In this document: positions 24,693-33,697 of the stretch, piece by piece
Numbering within the stretch: the first letter of the stretch is position 1
Layout of the letters: every line of letters starts with the position of its first letter
Assembly: GCA_938001915.1 (NCBI GenBank)
Contig: CALLBD010000116.1
Location: forward strand, 1-33,697
DNA from: an uncultured Caulobacterales bacterium
Lineage (GTDB): Bacteria > Pseudomonadota > Alphaproteobacteria > Caulobacterales > Maricaulaceae
Direction of reading: 5' to 3'
DNA: 33,697 nucleotides
The notes under the pieces: model-generated
What the model was told of the DNA's origin: nothing
The model's database searches: none
Seen by the model: the letters and a program-made list of their open reading frames with translations, nothing else
Position numbers and translations under genes: made by a program

Positions 24693-26120
24693 ATGAATCG
24701 TATATTAGTCCTCAGCGCGGCAGTTTCTGCGTTGATCATCTCCCCTATCGCCTTTCAATCTAACGCCGATGCGCAGGTTAATACACGCTCGCAAGCCATG
24801 ACCGTGGACCCTGAACGTGGTGTTCTAACCATGGCTCCGCTTTTGGAACGCGTAACCCCGGCAGTCGTATCCATCCAGACAGTTCAAGGCAGTAAGCCAT
24901 CAAATGCGGAACGCTCCCCCGAACAAGAAATGTTTGAACGGTTTTTCGGAGGCCGTATCCCAAACAATCGCGGTCCACGCGAGGGCCTAGGCTCAGGGGT
25001 CATTTTTGATGCTGGTGAGGGCCTAATTATCACGAATGAACACGTTATCAAAGACGCCGATGAGATTATCGTAACCTTTGAAGATCGCCGCGAAGTCGAA
25101 GCCGAGCTGATTGGCTCAGATCCGCAAACAGACTTAGCTTTGTTGAAAGTTGACGCGAGCGACCTTACCGAAATTCGGCTTGCAAAATCAGGGGAGGCCC
25201 GCGTTGGCGATTACGTCATTGCAGTTGGCAACCCTTTTGGCCTTTCCTCGACTGTCACCTCCGGCATTATTTCTGCGCTTGGCCGAGATCAACGCTCGGG
25301 CAATAATTATTCGAATTACATTCAAACCGATGCGTCAATAAACCCTGGGAACTCTGGCGGTGCGCTTGTGAATTCCAAAGGCGAGCTCATCGGAATCAAC
25401 ACAGCCATTCTCACCCGCTCAGGCGGTAATAATGGCATTGGGTTTGCGGTCCCAATCGTAACGGTCAAAAGCGTAATGAGCCAACTTAGAGAAACAGGCA
25501 AAGTTAGCCGCGGGCGTATTGGCGTGGTCATCCAGAGCGTTACGCCCGACCTCAGAGAAGCACTTGGGTTAAAATCTCTAGACGGCGCTTTCATCGCAGA
25601 TGTCGGTGAAGACACACCGGCAGAAAAAGCTGGCTTGCAGGTCGAAGATATTATCGTCGAGTTTAACGGCGAAAAAATCCTCGACAATAATGACCTGCGA
25701 AATCTAGTTGGTTTGATGCAGCCCGGCAAAAGAGCCAGCGTAACTTATCTGCGTGACGGCAAACGCCGCACGACACGCATTACCGTCGAGGCCGCACCTG
25801 AGGTTGACACGGAGGTCATAAATGCGACCTCTTCGAATGATAAAGAGGCGATGCTCGAAGTTTTCGACGGCGCTGAAATTTCCAATATCCCTGATGAACT
25901 AGAGCTTCGCGGCGGCGACAAAGGTGTCTATGTTGTGGCGGTTGAGCGCGGATCTCGCGCTTTTCGGTCTGGCCTACGGAGAGGCGACGTTATTCGCCGG
26001 GTCGGAAAATCTGATATTGATGACCTTTCCGATTTTGAAGATGCGATAAATAGCGGCAAAGGCCCCTATGCCCTGCGCGTCGAACGACAGGGACAGAATT
26101 TATATCTCGCCGTTAAATAA
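24693..26120 (+). CDS. degP: Do/DegP-type periplasmic serine protease
   Basis: Periplasmic protease and chaperone that removes misfolded envelope proteins. The 475-residue protein has a signal peptide (about 1-27, cut after NADAQ), a trypsin-like domain with catalytic H117 (TNEHVI), D147 (QTDLALLKV) and S221 (NPGNSGGAL), and two PDZ domains (about 270-370 and 390-470). The layout matches DegP, DegQ and MucD. It starts at ATG 24693 with AAGGA upstream and ends directly at an intrinsic terminator shared with the convergent metH operon. Confidence 0.95.
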   Translation: MNRILVLSAAVSALIISPIAFQSNADAQVNTRSQAMTVDPERGVLTMAPLLERVTPAVVSIQTVQGSKPSNAERSPEQEMFERFFGGRIPNNRGPREGLGSGVIFDAGEGLIITNEHVIKDADEIIVTFEDRREVEAELIGSDPQTDLALLKVDASDLTEIRLAKSGEARVGDYVIAVGNPFGLSSTVTSGIISALGRDQRSGNNYSNYIQTDASINPGNSGGALVNSKGELIGINTAILTRSGGNNGIGFAVPIVTVKSVMSQLRETGKVSRGRIGVVIQSVTPDLREALGLKSLDGAFIADVGEDTPAEKAGLQVEDIIVEFNGEKILDNNDLRNLVGLMQPGKRASVTYLRDGKRRTTRITVEAAPEVDTEVINATSSNDKEAMLEVFDGAEISNIPDELELRGGDKGVYVVAVERGSRAFRSGLRRGDVIRRVGKSDIDDLSDFEDAINSGKGPYALRVERQGQNLYLAVK

Positions 26121-26150
26121 AAAAAGCCCGTTCAATTGAGCGGGCTTTTT
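26121..26150. terminator. Bidirectional terminator, second copy of the GCCCG..CGGGC type
   Basis: AAAAAGCCCGTTC, AATT loop, GAGCGGGCTTTTT. The stem is continuous with one G.T pair. It sits immediately after the degP stop, between convergent degP and metH. Only one base of the stem differs from the terminator at 8789-8820. Confidence 0.93.
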
Positions 26151-26161
26151 CATATTAGAAT

Positions 26162-28798
26162 TTAGTAATTAAGGATGGGCGCGAGCCAGCGCTCAACGTC
26201 CTCTAGGCTCATATCTTTGCGGCGCGCATAATCCTCAACCTGATCTTTCTCAATTTTCCCGACGCCGAAATAAACAGAGTCTGGGTGAGAAAAATAAAGG
26301 CCGGAAACAGAGCTGGCGGGATGCATAGCAAAACTTTGCGTCAGCTCTATATTCGTTTCGGCGGTGGCATCCAAAATACGGAACAATGTTGCTTTTTCCG
26401 TATGATCTGGCTGCGCAGGATAGCCAGGTGCAGGGCGAATGCCGGCATATTTCTCTGCAATCAGATCATCACCCGCCGCCGTTTCATCTGGCGCATAGCC
26501 CCAGAATTCACGCCGAACGCGCTGATGTAAATGTTCCGCAAAGGCCTCGGCGAGACGGTCACAAAGCGCTTTAAACAAGATAGCATTATAGTCATCCCCG
26601 CTCTCTTCAAACCGCTTCGATTGCACGTCTTCCCCTAAGCCCGCTGTCACAGCAAAACCGCCAATATAATCACCCGCGGGCGCGCAGAAGTCTGAGATAG
26701 AATAGTTGGGTTTCCGCGAGGTCCCTTTGGAAATTTGTTGCCGCAGCCCGCGGAAATGCGCGAGCGTTTCCGACCGGCCCTCATTGGTAAAGACTTTTAC
26801 ATCATCGCCATTTTGCTCGGCAGGCCAAAATCCGAACACACCATTCGCACTGACCCATTTCTCAGAAATCATCTTATCGAGCATCGCATTGGCATCGCGG
26901 AATAAATCCCGCGCAGCCTCGCCGTAAGTTTCATTCTCAAGAATGGCGGGATAGCGACCCTTTAATTCCCATGTCGCAAAGAACGGCGTCCAATCAATGA
27001 AATCGCGTAGGTTTTCCAGCGGGTAATCTGTCAGCGTTTTTGTACCGAGGAAGCTTGGTTTAGGCGGCGAATAGGCCTTCCAATCGGTTGCCCACGCATT
27101 GTCCCGCGCTTCCTTAAGTGTCAGGCGAGACTTGGCAGATTGACCGCGCTGATGGGCTTCGCGGGATTTTGCATACTCCGCGCGAAGGCCAGCGGCATAT
27201 TCCGCTTTCCCGTCGCCAAGAAGTTGCCCAACGACGCCGACTGCGCGGCTGGCGTCGGTCACGTAAACGGTCGCGCCAGCTTCATAGGCAGGTTCAATTT
27301 TTACCGCAGTATGCGTCTTCGAGGTCGTAGCTCCGCCAATCAAAAGTGGCATCGTCATTCCGCGGCGTTGCATCTCTTTGCCAACATAGACCATCTCATC
27401 CAGGCTTGGCGTGATAAGTCCCGACAGACCAATCATATCAACGTCATGTTCAATGGCCGCATCTAAGATTTTATCGCAGGGCACCATAACGCCGAGATCG
27501 ACAACATCATATCCGTTACATTGCAGGACAACGCCAACAATATTCTTACCAATATCATGCACGTCACCTTTGACGGTTGCCATGAGGACCTTGCCATTTG
27601 ACGTCCCCGCCGTTCCGAGCAGCTCCTTTTCTTCTTCCATATAAGGCAAGAGATGAGCGACGGAGGCTTTCATGACGCGCGCAGATTTCACGACTTGTGG
27701 TAGGAACATTTTGCCTGATCCAAATAAATCCCCGACAACATTCATCCCGTCCATCAACGGACCTTCGATGACATGCAAAGGACGCTCAGCGTTCTGGCGC
27801 GCCTCTTCTGTGTCCTCAACAATATAATCCGTGATGCCGCGCACCAAAGCATGTTCCAAACGCTTATTCACAGGCAGTGTTCGCCATTCGTCATTGACGA
27901 CCTTAGCTTTGGCTTTTCCGTCGCCGCGATATTTTTCAGCGACATCCAATAATCTATCCGTGGCATCTGGACGTCGGTTCAGAATAACATCTTCAACACG
28001 CTCCCGAAGTTCATCGGGAATATCATCATAAATCGTCAGCTGTCCTGCGTTCACAATCGCCATATCCAAGCCCGCTGGAATAGCGTGGTAGAGGAACACA
28101 GAATGCATGGCTTCGCGTACAGGATTATTTCCACGAAACGCAAAACTCACATTTGATAATCCGCCCGAAATACGGGCATGCGGTAAATTCGCTTTGATAC
28201 GTTTACAGGCCTCAAAAAAGGCCACGGCGTAATCATTATGTTCTTCAATCCCAGTCGCAACCGCGAAAATATTGGGATCAAAAATAATATCTTCGGGCGG
28301 AAAATTCACTTCATTTACAAGAAGGTTATAGGCCCTTTCGCAAATTTCAAATTTATGATCCGCCGTCTCCGCTTGGCCCTCTTCATCAAAGGCCATGATT
28401 ACGGCAGCGGCGCCCAAGTCGCGGACTTTGCGCGCATGGGCGAGAAATTCTTCTTCACCTTCTTTCATCGAAATGGAATTGACCACCGCTTTGCCTTGGA
28501 CGCATTTTAGCCCGGCTTCGAGCACTTCCCATTTGGAGCTATCAATCATGACAGGTACGCGAGAAATATCTGGTTCCCCCGCCATGAGCTGTAGGAATCG
28601 TGTCATGGCGGCGACGCCGTCAATCAGTCCATCATCCATATTCACATCAATAATCTGGGCGCCACTTTCGACTTGTTGACGCGCAACAGACAGAGCTTTC
28701 TCAAAATCATTATTAACGATGAGCTTTTTAAACCGCGCCGATCCCGCAACATTGGTGCGTTCGCCGATATTGATAAATTGTGTAGCCGCTGAGGACAT
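26162..28798 (-). CDS. metH: Methionine synthase, B12-dependent, C-terminal part
   Basis: Carries the methyl-transfer machinery of cobalamin-dependent methionine synthase. In 878 residues it has the methyltetrahydrofolate (pterin) domain (about 5-270, [15 protein letters not shown]), the B12 cap region (about 300-390), the cobalamin-binding domain with the axial histidine H414 in GDVHDIGKN, and the reactivation domain that binds S-adenosylmethionine (about 560-878, with [12 protein letters not shown]). The homocysteine domain is missing and is encoded by the gene just upstream. The stop of that gene is only two bases from this ATG, so translation is probably coupled. Together the two match a full-length MetH. 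Confidence 0.97.
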   Translation of the reverse strand: MSSAATQFINIGERTNVAGSARFKKLIVNNDFEKALSVARQQVESGAQIIDVNMDDGLIDGVAAMTRFLQLMAGEPDISRVPVMIDSSKWEVLEAGLKCVQGKAVVNSISMKEGEEEFLAHARKVRDLGAAAVIMAFDEEGQAETADHKFEICERAYNLLVNEVNFPPEDIIFDPNIFAVATGIEEHNDYAVAFFEACKRIKANLPHARISGGLSNVSFAFRGNNPVREAMHSVFLYHAIPAGLDMAIVNAGQLTIYDDIPDELRERVEDVILNRRPDATDRLLDVAEKYRGDGKAKAKVVNDEWRTLPVNKRLEHALVRGITDYIVEDTEEARQNAERPLHVIEGPLMDGMNVVGDLFGSGKMFLPQVVKSARVMKASVAHLLPYMEEEKELLGTAGTSNGKVLMATVKGDVHDIGKNIVGVVLQCNGYDVVDLGVMVPCDKILDAAIEHDVDMIGLSGLITPSLDEMVYVGKEMQRRGMTMPLLIGGATTSKTHTAVKIEPAYEAGATVYVTDASRAVGVVGQLLGDGKAEYAAGLRAEYAKSREAHQRGQSAKSRLTLKEARDNAWATDWKAYSPPKPSFLGTKTLTDYPLENLRDFIDWTPFFATWELKGRYPAILENETYGEAARDLFRDANAMLDKMISEKWVSANGVFGFWPAEQNGDDVKVFTNEGRSETLAHFRGLRQQISKGTSRKPNYSISDFCAPAGDYIGGFAVTAGLGEDVQSKRFEESGDDYNAILFKALCDRLAEAFAEHLHQRVRREFWGYAPDETAAGDDLIAEKYAGIRPAPGYPAQPDHTEKATLFRILDATAETNIELTQSFAMHPASSVSGLYFSHPDSVYFGVGKIEKDQVEDYARRKDMSLEDVERWLAPILNY

Positions 28799-28800
28799 AT

Positions 28801-29853
28801 CTAGACCGCAATCTGAAAAGGTTCGAGACCTGACAAGCGTAAGGTCGGTTTAGGCGAAACAGGCACGCGCGGCGCATTTCCTGACGCGGCTTTAGCTATG
28901 GCTGCAATATGATCAGGCGTCGTGCCGCAACATCCGCCCAAAACATTCACGGTACCGCCTTTTATCCAAGGCGAAATTTGCCCTGTCATATCGGAAGGCG
29001 ACTCATCATATTCCCCAAAGGCATTTGGTAATCCCGCATTGGGAAAAGCAATGACCCGCGTTTCTGCAACGCGGCTCAGGGCTTCGATATGTGGCCGCAT
29101 TTCATCTGCGCCTAGCGCACAATTCAATCCCACCGCCCAAGGCTTGGCATGCGCGATAGAGATGTAGAAGGCTTCTGCGGTTTGTCCTGATAAAGTCCGT
29201 CCAGAGCGGTCCGTAATCGTACCCGAAATGAGTATCGGCTTCTCATAACCGACTGTCTCAAAGGTCTCGCGGCAGGCGGCAATCGCAGCTTTGCAATTCA
29301 ATGTGTCAAATACAGTCTCAATGAGAATGGCATCCACAATATCGATCATCGCCGTGATTTGTTCAATGTAAGCATCTTTGACTTCATCAAAGGTCACATC
29401 GCGATATCCAGGGTCTTCCACCTTAGGCGAAATAGACAGAGTTTTATTCATAGGCCCGACGGACCCAAGAACAGCGCGGGGCTTTTCTGGCGTCTTCTTC
29501 GTCCAAGCATCAGCCGCTTCCCGTGCAACAATGGCCGAGGCTCTCGCGATTTCTGGCGCGAGGTCAGACATGCCGTAATCATCCTGACTGATAGAGGTCG
29601 CATTAAAAGAGTTTGTCTCAATCAAATCTGCCCCTGCATTCAAAAAAGCATCATGCACAGACCGGACAGCGGCCGGATTCGTCAAAACAAGAAGATCATT
29701 ATTCCCTTTCAAAGGGCTTGGCCAATCCGCGAAACGTGTGCCGCGAAAATCATCTTCTTCCAATTGTTTCTTTTGCAACATCGTCCCCATTGCTCCATCG
29801 AGCATGAGAATTCGTTCAGCGCTAGCAGCCGTAATTTCGTCCCAGACGGACAT
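28801..29853 (-). CDS. metH: Methionine synthase, homocysteine-binding part
   Basis: Zinc-dependent homocysteine methyltransferase domain of B12-dependent methionine synthase, as a separate 350-residue protein. It begins [13 protein letters not shown] and ends with the zinc ligands C245 (GLNCALG) and C308/C309 ([10 protein letters not shown]). It hands activated homocysteine to the partner protein encoded directly downstream. AGGAG lies 7 bases before ATG 29853. Splitting of MetH between the homocysteine and folate domains is known in Caulobacterales and Rhodobacterales, so this is a normal arrangement and not a frameshift. Confidence 0.97.
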   Translation of the reverse strand: MSVWDEITAASAERILMLDGAMGTMLQKKQLEEDDFRGTRFADWPSPLKGNNDLLVLTNPAAVRSVHDAFLNAGADLIETNSFNATSISQDDYGMSDLAPEIARASAIVAREAADAWTKKTPEKPRAVLGSVGPMNKTLSISPKVEDPGYRDVTFDEVKDAYIEQITAMIDIVDAILIETVFDTLNCKAAIAACRETFETVGYEKPILISGTITDRSGRTLSGQTAEAFYISIAHAKPWAVGLNCALGADEMRPHIEALSRVAETRVIAFPNAGLPNAFGEYDESPSDMTGQISPWIKGGTVNVLGGCCGTTPDHIAAIAKAASGNAPRVPVSPKPTLRLSGLEPFQIAV

Positions 29854-29900
29854 AGCAATCTCCTATTTGCCGCTCACTTATCAGAACCGCGCGATAGAGT

Positions 29901-29920
29901 ATATAAAGAAAATCTTATAT
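29901..29920 (-). promoter_or_regulatory. A/T-rich palindrome upstream of metH, candidate operator
   Basis: ATATAAAGA and TCTTATAT form a near-perfect dyad (one-base offset) about 50 bases before the metH start, within the likely promoter region. Size and composition resemble operators of ArsR-type methionine-cycle regulators such as SahR, though this is only a resemblance and no regulator gene is in the window. No SAM or SAH riboswitch was seen here. Confidence 0.35.
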
Positions 29921-29974
29921 GATGCAGATATATTTCAACAGCGACCCTTGATTTACTCACCTACCGCGTTAAAG

Positions 29975-30205
29975 GCCCGCTGTCGGTCACTCTATAGCGG
30001 AGTGCGAACATGGGAATGGAGTGCAAATCTCCGACGGCTCCCGCCGCTGTGAAATGCGAGGCGCGTGACAAATACCACTGGAAACCTCCGGGAAGGTGTC
30101 GCGCTCCGTTTGAGCATTAAGTCAGAAGACCTGCCGACGAGTCGCCAGCACGCACGGGCGGGATGCACCGAGGCGTAATGGGAAAGCTCGCAATCCTGCG
30201 CGCTC
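29975..30205 (+). promoter_or_regulatory. Cobalamin riboswitch
   Basis: Contains the conserved blocks of the B12 element in order: the CACTC-TATA-G(CG)GAGTG hairpin near 29989, GGGAATGGAGTGCAAATC at about 30011, CCCGCCGCTGTGAA at 30042-30055, the B12-box variant GTCAGAAGACCTGCC at 30121-30135, and the closing GGGCGGGATGCACCGAGGCG. It lies directly upstream of btuB on the same strand. It should lower btuB expression when adenosylcobalamin is plentiful. The exact ends are estimated. Confidence 0.93.
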
Positions 30206-30262
30206 CTCCAATGACGACACAACAAACATCACCCGACTCTGCGTGAGCGGGATATTTTGGAG
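30206..30262 (+). promoter_or_regulatory. Candidate ribosome-site sequestering helix below the riboswitch
   Basis: CTCCAA at 30206-30211, just past the riboswitch core, is perfectly complementary to TTGGAG at 30257-30262, which is the Shine-Dalgarno sequence six to seven bases before the btuB start. This suggests translational control: B12 binding would favour pairing and hide the ribosome site. There is no terminator-like T-run between riboswitch and gene, which supports this mode. Confidence 0.5.
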
Positions 30263-30268
30263 TGTGAC

Positions 30269-32194
30269 ATGAGGTCATTATTTTTGAGCGCGGCTATTGC
30301 CGCGATAGCCGCGCCCGCTTGGGGGCAGGCCCATATCTTGCATTCGGAAGAAATCAATAGCTCCTGCAGCACTATAGGTGGAGGCGGCGAATTCCTCGCG
30401 ATTGGTTGCCCGTATTTTAAGGCTGACGAAATCATATCCATTGGCCAAGCCATTGGCGGACTCCAAACAGAACAGCTTACAAGCCCAGCCTCCATCCTCA
30501 CCCAAGCAGAAATCCGCGCGCGCAACCAAGGTGTGGTCGCTGACCTCCTGCGTACCATCCCCGGCCTTTCCGTTAGCCAAAGCGGCGGCGCGGGGGCGCT
30601 CACGCAAATCCGTTTGCGCGGCTCCGAAGCCAATCATGTCACCGTCATTATTGACGGCGTAGAGGCGGCTAACCCGTCCGATGGCGCGTTTGATTTTGGC
30701 GGGCTTCGCACAGAGGACATCGTCAAAATCGAAGTGCTGCGCGGCGAGCAATCCGCGCTCTTCGGTTCGGACGCGATTGGCGGCGTTATCAATATCATCA
30801 CCCGCGCAGGCAGCACATCTGAAAGCTGGCGCGCCAGCTTTGAGGGTGGTAGCCGCGACACATATGAAGGCCAAGTCAGCGCCGTCATGCCCCTCGGCGA
30901 TGCAGCGCTGTCCCTTAATGGCAATCTGTTCAACACCGAAGGTTTTGATATTTCTGGCCTTGGCGGCGAACAAGACGGCACGGAGAGCCGCGCGCTTAAC
31001 ATTGGTCTCAATACTGTCGAACTTGGCCCCGTCATCCTTTCGGGGAAATATGGACATAGCACACGCGATACAGAATTTGACTCCGACTCCGATTTTGACG
31101 GACGATTAAATAACACAGTCGATGAGACCGAAGTACAAATTGAAACATTCCGTTTGGATGCCCGTTTTAACCTCGCAGGCTTTGATCATAAAATCTCTGG
31201 CTTCCAATCCGAGACAGATACGGACACCGTCGGCGGCTTTTCCACCCGCTCCATCGGTACGCGCTCTGGCGTGAATTGGGCCGCGAAACGTGAGTTCGCT
31301 GACCAGCATAGTTTCACCGCCCTCATTGAAGCGGAACGCGAAACCTATCGCATTATCCCGAATTTCACGGAGGCCGATGCGGAACCCGATAATACGGCCT
31401 ATGCCGTCGCGGGTGACTATCGCTTCACATCTGACAATCTGACCCTAACCGCGTCAGGCAGATATGACATCAATGACCTCTTCCAAGATTCCACCACATG
31501 GCGACTCGGCGCGGGCTATGGGTTCTCTTGGGACGGCCGCCTGCGGGCTTCCGTTGGGACGGGCGTCAAAAACCCAACTCTGATTGAGCTATTTGGTTTC
31601 TTCCCCTCGACCAATTTTATCGGCAATCCTGACCTTGAGCCTGAGAGCTCCTTGGGCGTGTCCATTGGATATGAGCAATCCATTGGTGATTTCAATTTCA
31701 GCATTGATGCCTTCCGCTCCGAACTCAGTGATGAAATCACAACGCTGTTCAATCCTGACTTCTCGACCACTGTCGTCAACCTCGACACCGACAGCTCGCG
31801 CCAAGGCATTGAGCTGGCGGCGGATTGGTCAACGGACGCATTTCAACTCTCAGGTTCCGCGAGTTTCCTCGACTCCGAACAAGACGACATTGAGGAGATA
31901 CGCCGCCCAAATTTCCTCGCGAGCGTAACGGGAACGTGGACGCCAACGGGTAGTCTCGCTCTTACCGTATCAGTCGACCATAATGGCGAACAGCTCGACA
32001 CAGATTTCGCGACTTTCCAAAATGTCGAGCTCGACAGCTTTACCCTCCTCGGCGCGAATGCGCGGTATAAATTAAATGACCACGTTGCCCTCACCTTCCG
32101 CGGGTCAAACCTGCTGGATGAGGACTATCAAGAAGTCGTCGGATTTGCCTCTGCGGGCCGCGGCGTCTTCGGCGGATTAGAGGTCGGTTTTTAA
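30269..32194 (+). CDS. btuB: TonB-dependent vitamin B12 receptor BtuB
   Basis: Outer-membrane receptor for cobalamin. The 641-residue protein has a signal peptide (about 1-20, ending AWGQA), an unusual stretch with two cysteines (SSCSTI, AIGCPYF), a TonB-box-like DEIISIG, then a plug domain (LRTIPGLSVSQSGG, IRLRGSEANHVTVIIDGVEAA, IEVLRGEQSALFGSDAIGGVINI) and a beta barrel. The C-terminus NLLDEDYQEVVGFASAGRGVFGGLEVGF-like region, ending in Phe, is typical of BtuB. The riboswitch upstream confirms the substrate class. GGAG precedes ATG 30269; an upstream TTG at 30257 overlaps the ribosome site and was rejected. No btuFCD genes are present here. Confidence 0.95.
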   Translation: MRSLFLSAAIAAIAAPAWGQAHILHSEEINSSCSTIGGGGEFLAIGCPYFKADEIISIGQAIGGLQTEQLTSPASILTQAEIRARNQGVVADLLRTIPGLSVSQSGGAGALTQIRLRGSEANHVTVIIDGVEAANPSDGAFDFGGLRTEDIVKIEVLRGEQSALFGSDAIGGVINIITRAGSTSESWRASFEGGSRDTYEGQVSAVMPLGDAALSLNGNLFNTEGFDISGLGGEQDGTESRALNIGLNTVELGPVILSGKYGHSTRDTEFDSDSDFDGRLNNTVDETEVQIETFRLDARFNLAGFDHKISGFQSETDTDTVGGFSTRSIGTRSGVNWAAKREFADQHSFTALIEAERETYRIIPNFTEADAEPDNTAYAVAGDYRFTSDNLTLTASGRYDINDLFQDSTTWRLGAGYGFSWDGRLRASVGTGVKNPTLIELFGFFPSTNFIGNPDLEPESSLGVSIGYEQSIGDFNFSIDAFRSELSDEITTLFNPDFSTTVVNLDTDSSRQGIELAADWSTDAFQLSGSASFLDSEQDDIEEIRRPNFLASVTGTWTPTGSLALTVSVDHNGEQLDTDFATFQNVELDSFTLLGANARYKLNDHVALTFRGSNLLDEDYQEVVGFASAGRGVFGGLEVGF

Positions 32195-33183
32195 CGGCCT
32201 GGCCTCACGATTTCCGCGTCCACCGTATCAATCACGGCCTCGCCTTTAAAGGCGTAATAGCGCTGAACGGAATAGCCCTGCTCTCTAAGTTCAGAGAGCA
32301 GGCTCTCCTCCCCCAAAAGATGCGCGGTTCCCACGGCAACAAATCCCGTCCCGCTATCTTCCATAAAGCGCGCGAGTGTATTCGCCCAAGCTCGATTACG
32401 GTCCCGCAAAAGCCGATTGAAAACTTCAGGCGAGCGTGACTTCATCGGCCGCACCAAATTATCCGTCAGATAGTCTGTACCGCCCACCGACCATTGCTCC
32501 GCAATGCGCGTGGCATCAAACCCGAGCGCGTTAAATTTATCCAATGTCTCCGTCAGAATTTTAAGCTGCGTCAATTCATCCAATTCCGCGGTGGCCCGAA
32601 TTTGGTCTTCCAGACTTTCCAAATAAATGACATTTTTACCTTCCCGCGCCGCGCGAGATTTCAGCGCTTCATCCGCAGAGAGTTCCGCCGAAAGCCCCGC
32701 ATCTTGCGCGGCAGCAAAGGTCAAAAATTCAGAGGCCAGCCAAGGCTGCATACCATCCAAAGCGGCAATCGTCAGATCGCCATTATTCGCGGCCGCCTCG
32801 AGCAGGTTTAATTGATAATTATCCAGCCTATCCGACAAACGCAGACCATCACTACGCAGACCTAAGCTCGTGGTTAGGACTGTCGCCTCGACTTGGGTGT
32901 CCGGACCCGTATCCACCTCAAAAAATATCGTACCCGCTTCATCAAAGGCTTGGCGCATGTCCTCACGCTGCCAGACCAAATCATCGGGCAACATATGCAC
33001 CGTCCCATAAAGATAGAGCGTAGAGTCAAAATCTTTTGCCACCCAAATGGCGGGACCGTCATTGCGGGCGCGGGCGTCGCTTACTCGCTCAGAGACAGAA
33101 TCCGTTGCGGTTTGTGCGCCGTTGGTCGGCGAACACCCCATAAGGAGCGCGGCAAAAACGAAAGCGGGGAGATATCGTGTCAT
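32191..33183 (-). CDS. TraB/GumN family lipoprotein
   Basis: A 330-residue protein with a lipoprotein signal (LLMGC, cysteine C17), so probably membrane-anchored in the periplasm. It shows the TraB/GumN (ChaN-like TIKI fold) pattern: IWVAKDFDSTLYLYGTVHML near the N-terminus, FEVDTG, and the C-terminal VGTAHLLGEESLLSELREQGY. The conserved GTxH motifs carry the putative metal-binding histidines; relatives include metal-dependent proteases. The specific function is unknown. ATG 33183 was chosen because it gives a proper signal; an ATG at 33267 in frame would overlap the tRNA gene. Stop codons overlap with btuB. Confidence 0.88.
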   Translation of the reverse strand: MTRYLPAFVFAALLMGCSPTNGAQTATDSVSERVSDARARNDGPAIWVAKDFDSTLYLYGTVHMLPDDLVWQREDMRQAFDEAGTIFFEVDTGPDTQVEATVLTTSLGLRSDGLRLSDRLDNYQLNLLEAAANNGDLTIAALDGMQPWLASEFLTFAAAQDAGLSAELSADEALKSRAAREGKNVIYLESLEDQIRATAELDELTQLKILTETLDKFNALGFDATRIAEQWSVGGTDYLTDNLVRPMKSRSPEVFNRLLRDRNRAWANTLARFMEDSGTGFVAVGTAHLLGEESLLSELREQGYSVQRYYAFKGEAVIDTVDAEIVRPGR

Positions 33184-33263
33184 GAATTTACATCTGGGCG
33201 CTTCGTTCAAACGTTTCAACCGCTGGACAGCACGCCATTGCAGCGCTATGGGACGCACCGCTC

Positions 33264-33340
<77 letters not shown>

Positions 33341-33399
33341 TATTTTACTCCCATATAAAAGACGTCTTAATTATCCGCCCAAGCGTCATCGCTTGCAGG

Positions 33400-33697
33400 C
33401 CCTTCTCCCTTTCAGGACAGCTCTGCCGAAATCTCATAATCGGGAAGTTAGGACCGCCCGCGTGGTCGGTCCTCGCGACGGAGTACCGAAATAGAGTTTT
33501 GTTTTACGCAAAGACCGCACATCCGATTGTAAGACGGACACACAAACCACGCGGCAGCAGTTTTTGATGCAACGGTTCGTGCAATTCGCGTCCGCGAAAT
33601 GCACAAGGTCCCACAGTTAATCCGTTCCGGTCATGCAAATCGTGACACCTCATCATCTGGTTAGGATGATTTGGCATGCCCATCTCGAATGTTTCCT
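33400..33697. ncRNA. Large structured element, copy B, cut by the window edge
   Basis: Homologous to copy A (in reverse orientation), starting about 60 bases after tRNA-Arg and running off the right edge. It shares the 21-base core (33490-33510), a hairpin at 33450-33473 whose loop pairs over a distance with ACCACGCGG at 33546-33554, the block GGTCCC-A-CAGTT (33607-33618), CCGGTCA (33627-33633), and a hairpin at 33652-33670 with the same loop as copy A but a different stem. The last bases, GTTTCCT, match the loop entrance of the long hairpin of copy A. B has its own extra hairpin at 33580-33603. If copy A is plus-strand, this one is minus-strand, reading toward the tRNA. No credible gene fits 33341-33697. 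Confidence 0.68.

Noticed and set aside
28790..28810. metH as a single gene broken by a frameshift
   Set aside because: The break falls exactly between the homocysteine and folate domains, both parts have normal starts and stops, and the split is known in related groups.
29854..29974. SAM-II or SAH riboswitch upstream of metH
   Set aside because: The conserved blocks of either element were not found in the leader; only an A/T-rich dyad is present.

Overview
The window looks like an alphaproteobacterial chromosome of moderate GC, most likely a marine stalked or prosthecate type in the Hyphomonadaceae/Maricaulales neighbourhood. That placement is an inference from gene content: the ctaC-ctaD / ctaB-small protein-ctaG-ctaE-SURF1 cytochrome oxidase locus, a plant-type glutamate-cysteine ligase, a two-gene methionine synthase, a class IIA HAD protein of the TIGR01459 type, and TonB-dependent outer-membrane proteins. 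No transposase, integrase, phage gene or CRISPR array was seen.

Layout, left to right. 1-6341 (minus): the aa3 cytochrome c oxidase locus, with ctaC-ctaD separated by a strong terminator from ctaB, a 54-residue CoxF-like protein, ctaG, ctaE and SURF1; a gene running off the left edge may follow. 6539-8766 (plus): tldD and a DUF937 protein, closed by a symmetric terminator shared with a convergent POT-family peptide transporter. 10693-15577: an orphan TonB-receptor-like barrel, convergent glutamate-cysteine ligase, then purD. 15578-16396: about 820 bases without a credible gene, holding a large structured element (copy A). 16397-17707: a secreted amidohydrolase. 17692-23646 (minus): a tightly packed run of metalloprotease lipoprotein, GFA protein, membrane protein, HAD protein, MaoC hydratase, ribF and a TerB-like protein. 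23724-26150: two small unknowns and a Do-type periplasmic protease. 26162-32194: a B12 block in which the two-part metH (minus) diverges from a cobalamin riboswitch and btuB (plus). Then a TraB/GumN lipoprotein, tRNA-Arg(CCG), and copy B of the structured element, which runs off the right edge.

How the genes fit together. The left block makes and assembles the terminal oxidase: CtaB supplies the heme precursor, CtaG delivers CuB, SURF1 assists heme a insertion, and CtaC, CtaD and CtaE are subunits II, I and III. The right block links B12 import (btuB under riboswitch control) to the B12-dependent enzyme metH. The peptide transporter, TldD, metalloprotease and Do protease point to peptide use and envelope protein quality control.

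The strongest candidate for something undescribed is the pair of homologous, highly structured non-coding elements at 15.8-16.2 kb and 33.4-33.7 kb, in opposite orientations. They share a 21-base identical core, a conserved long-range pseudoknot, and hairpins whose loops are conserved while their stems change in compensating ways. I could not match them to tmRNA, RNase P RNA, 6S RNA, SRP RNA or a known riboswitch.
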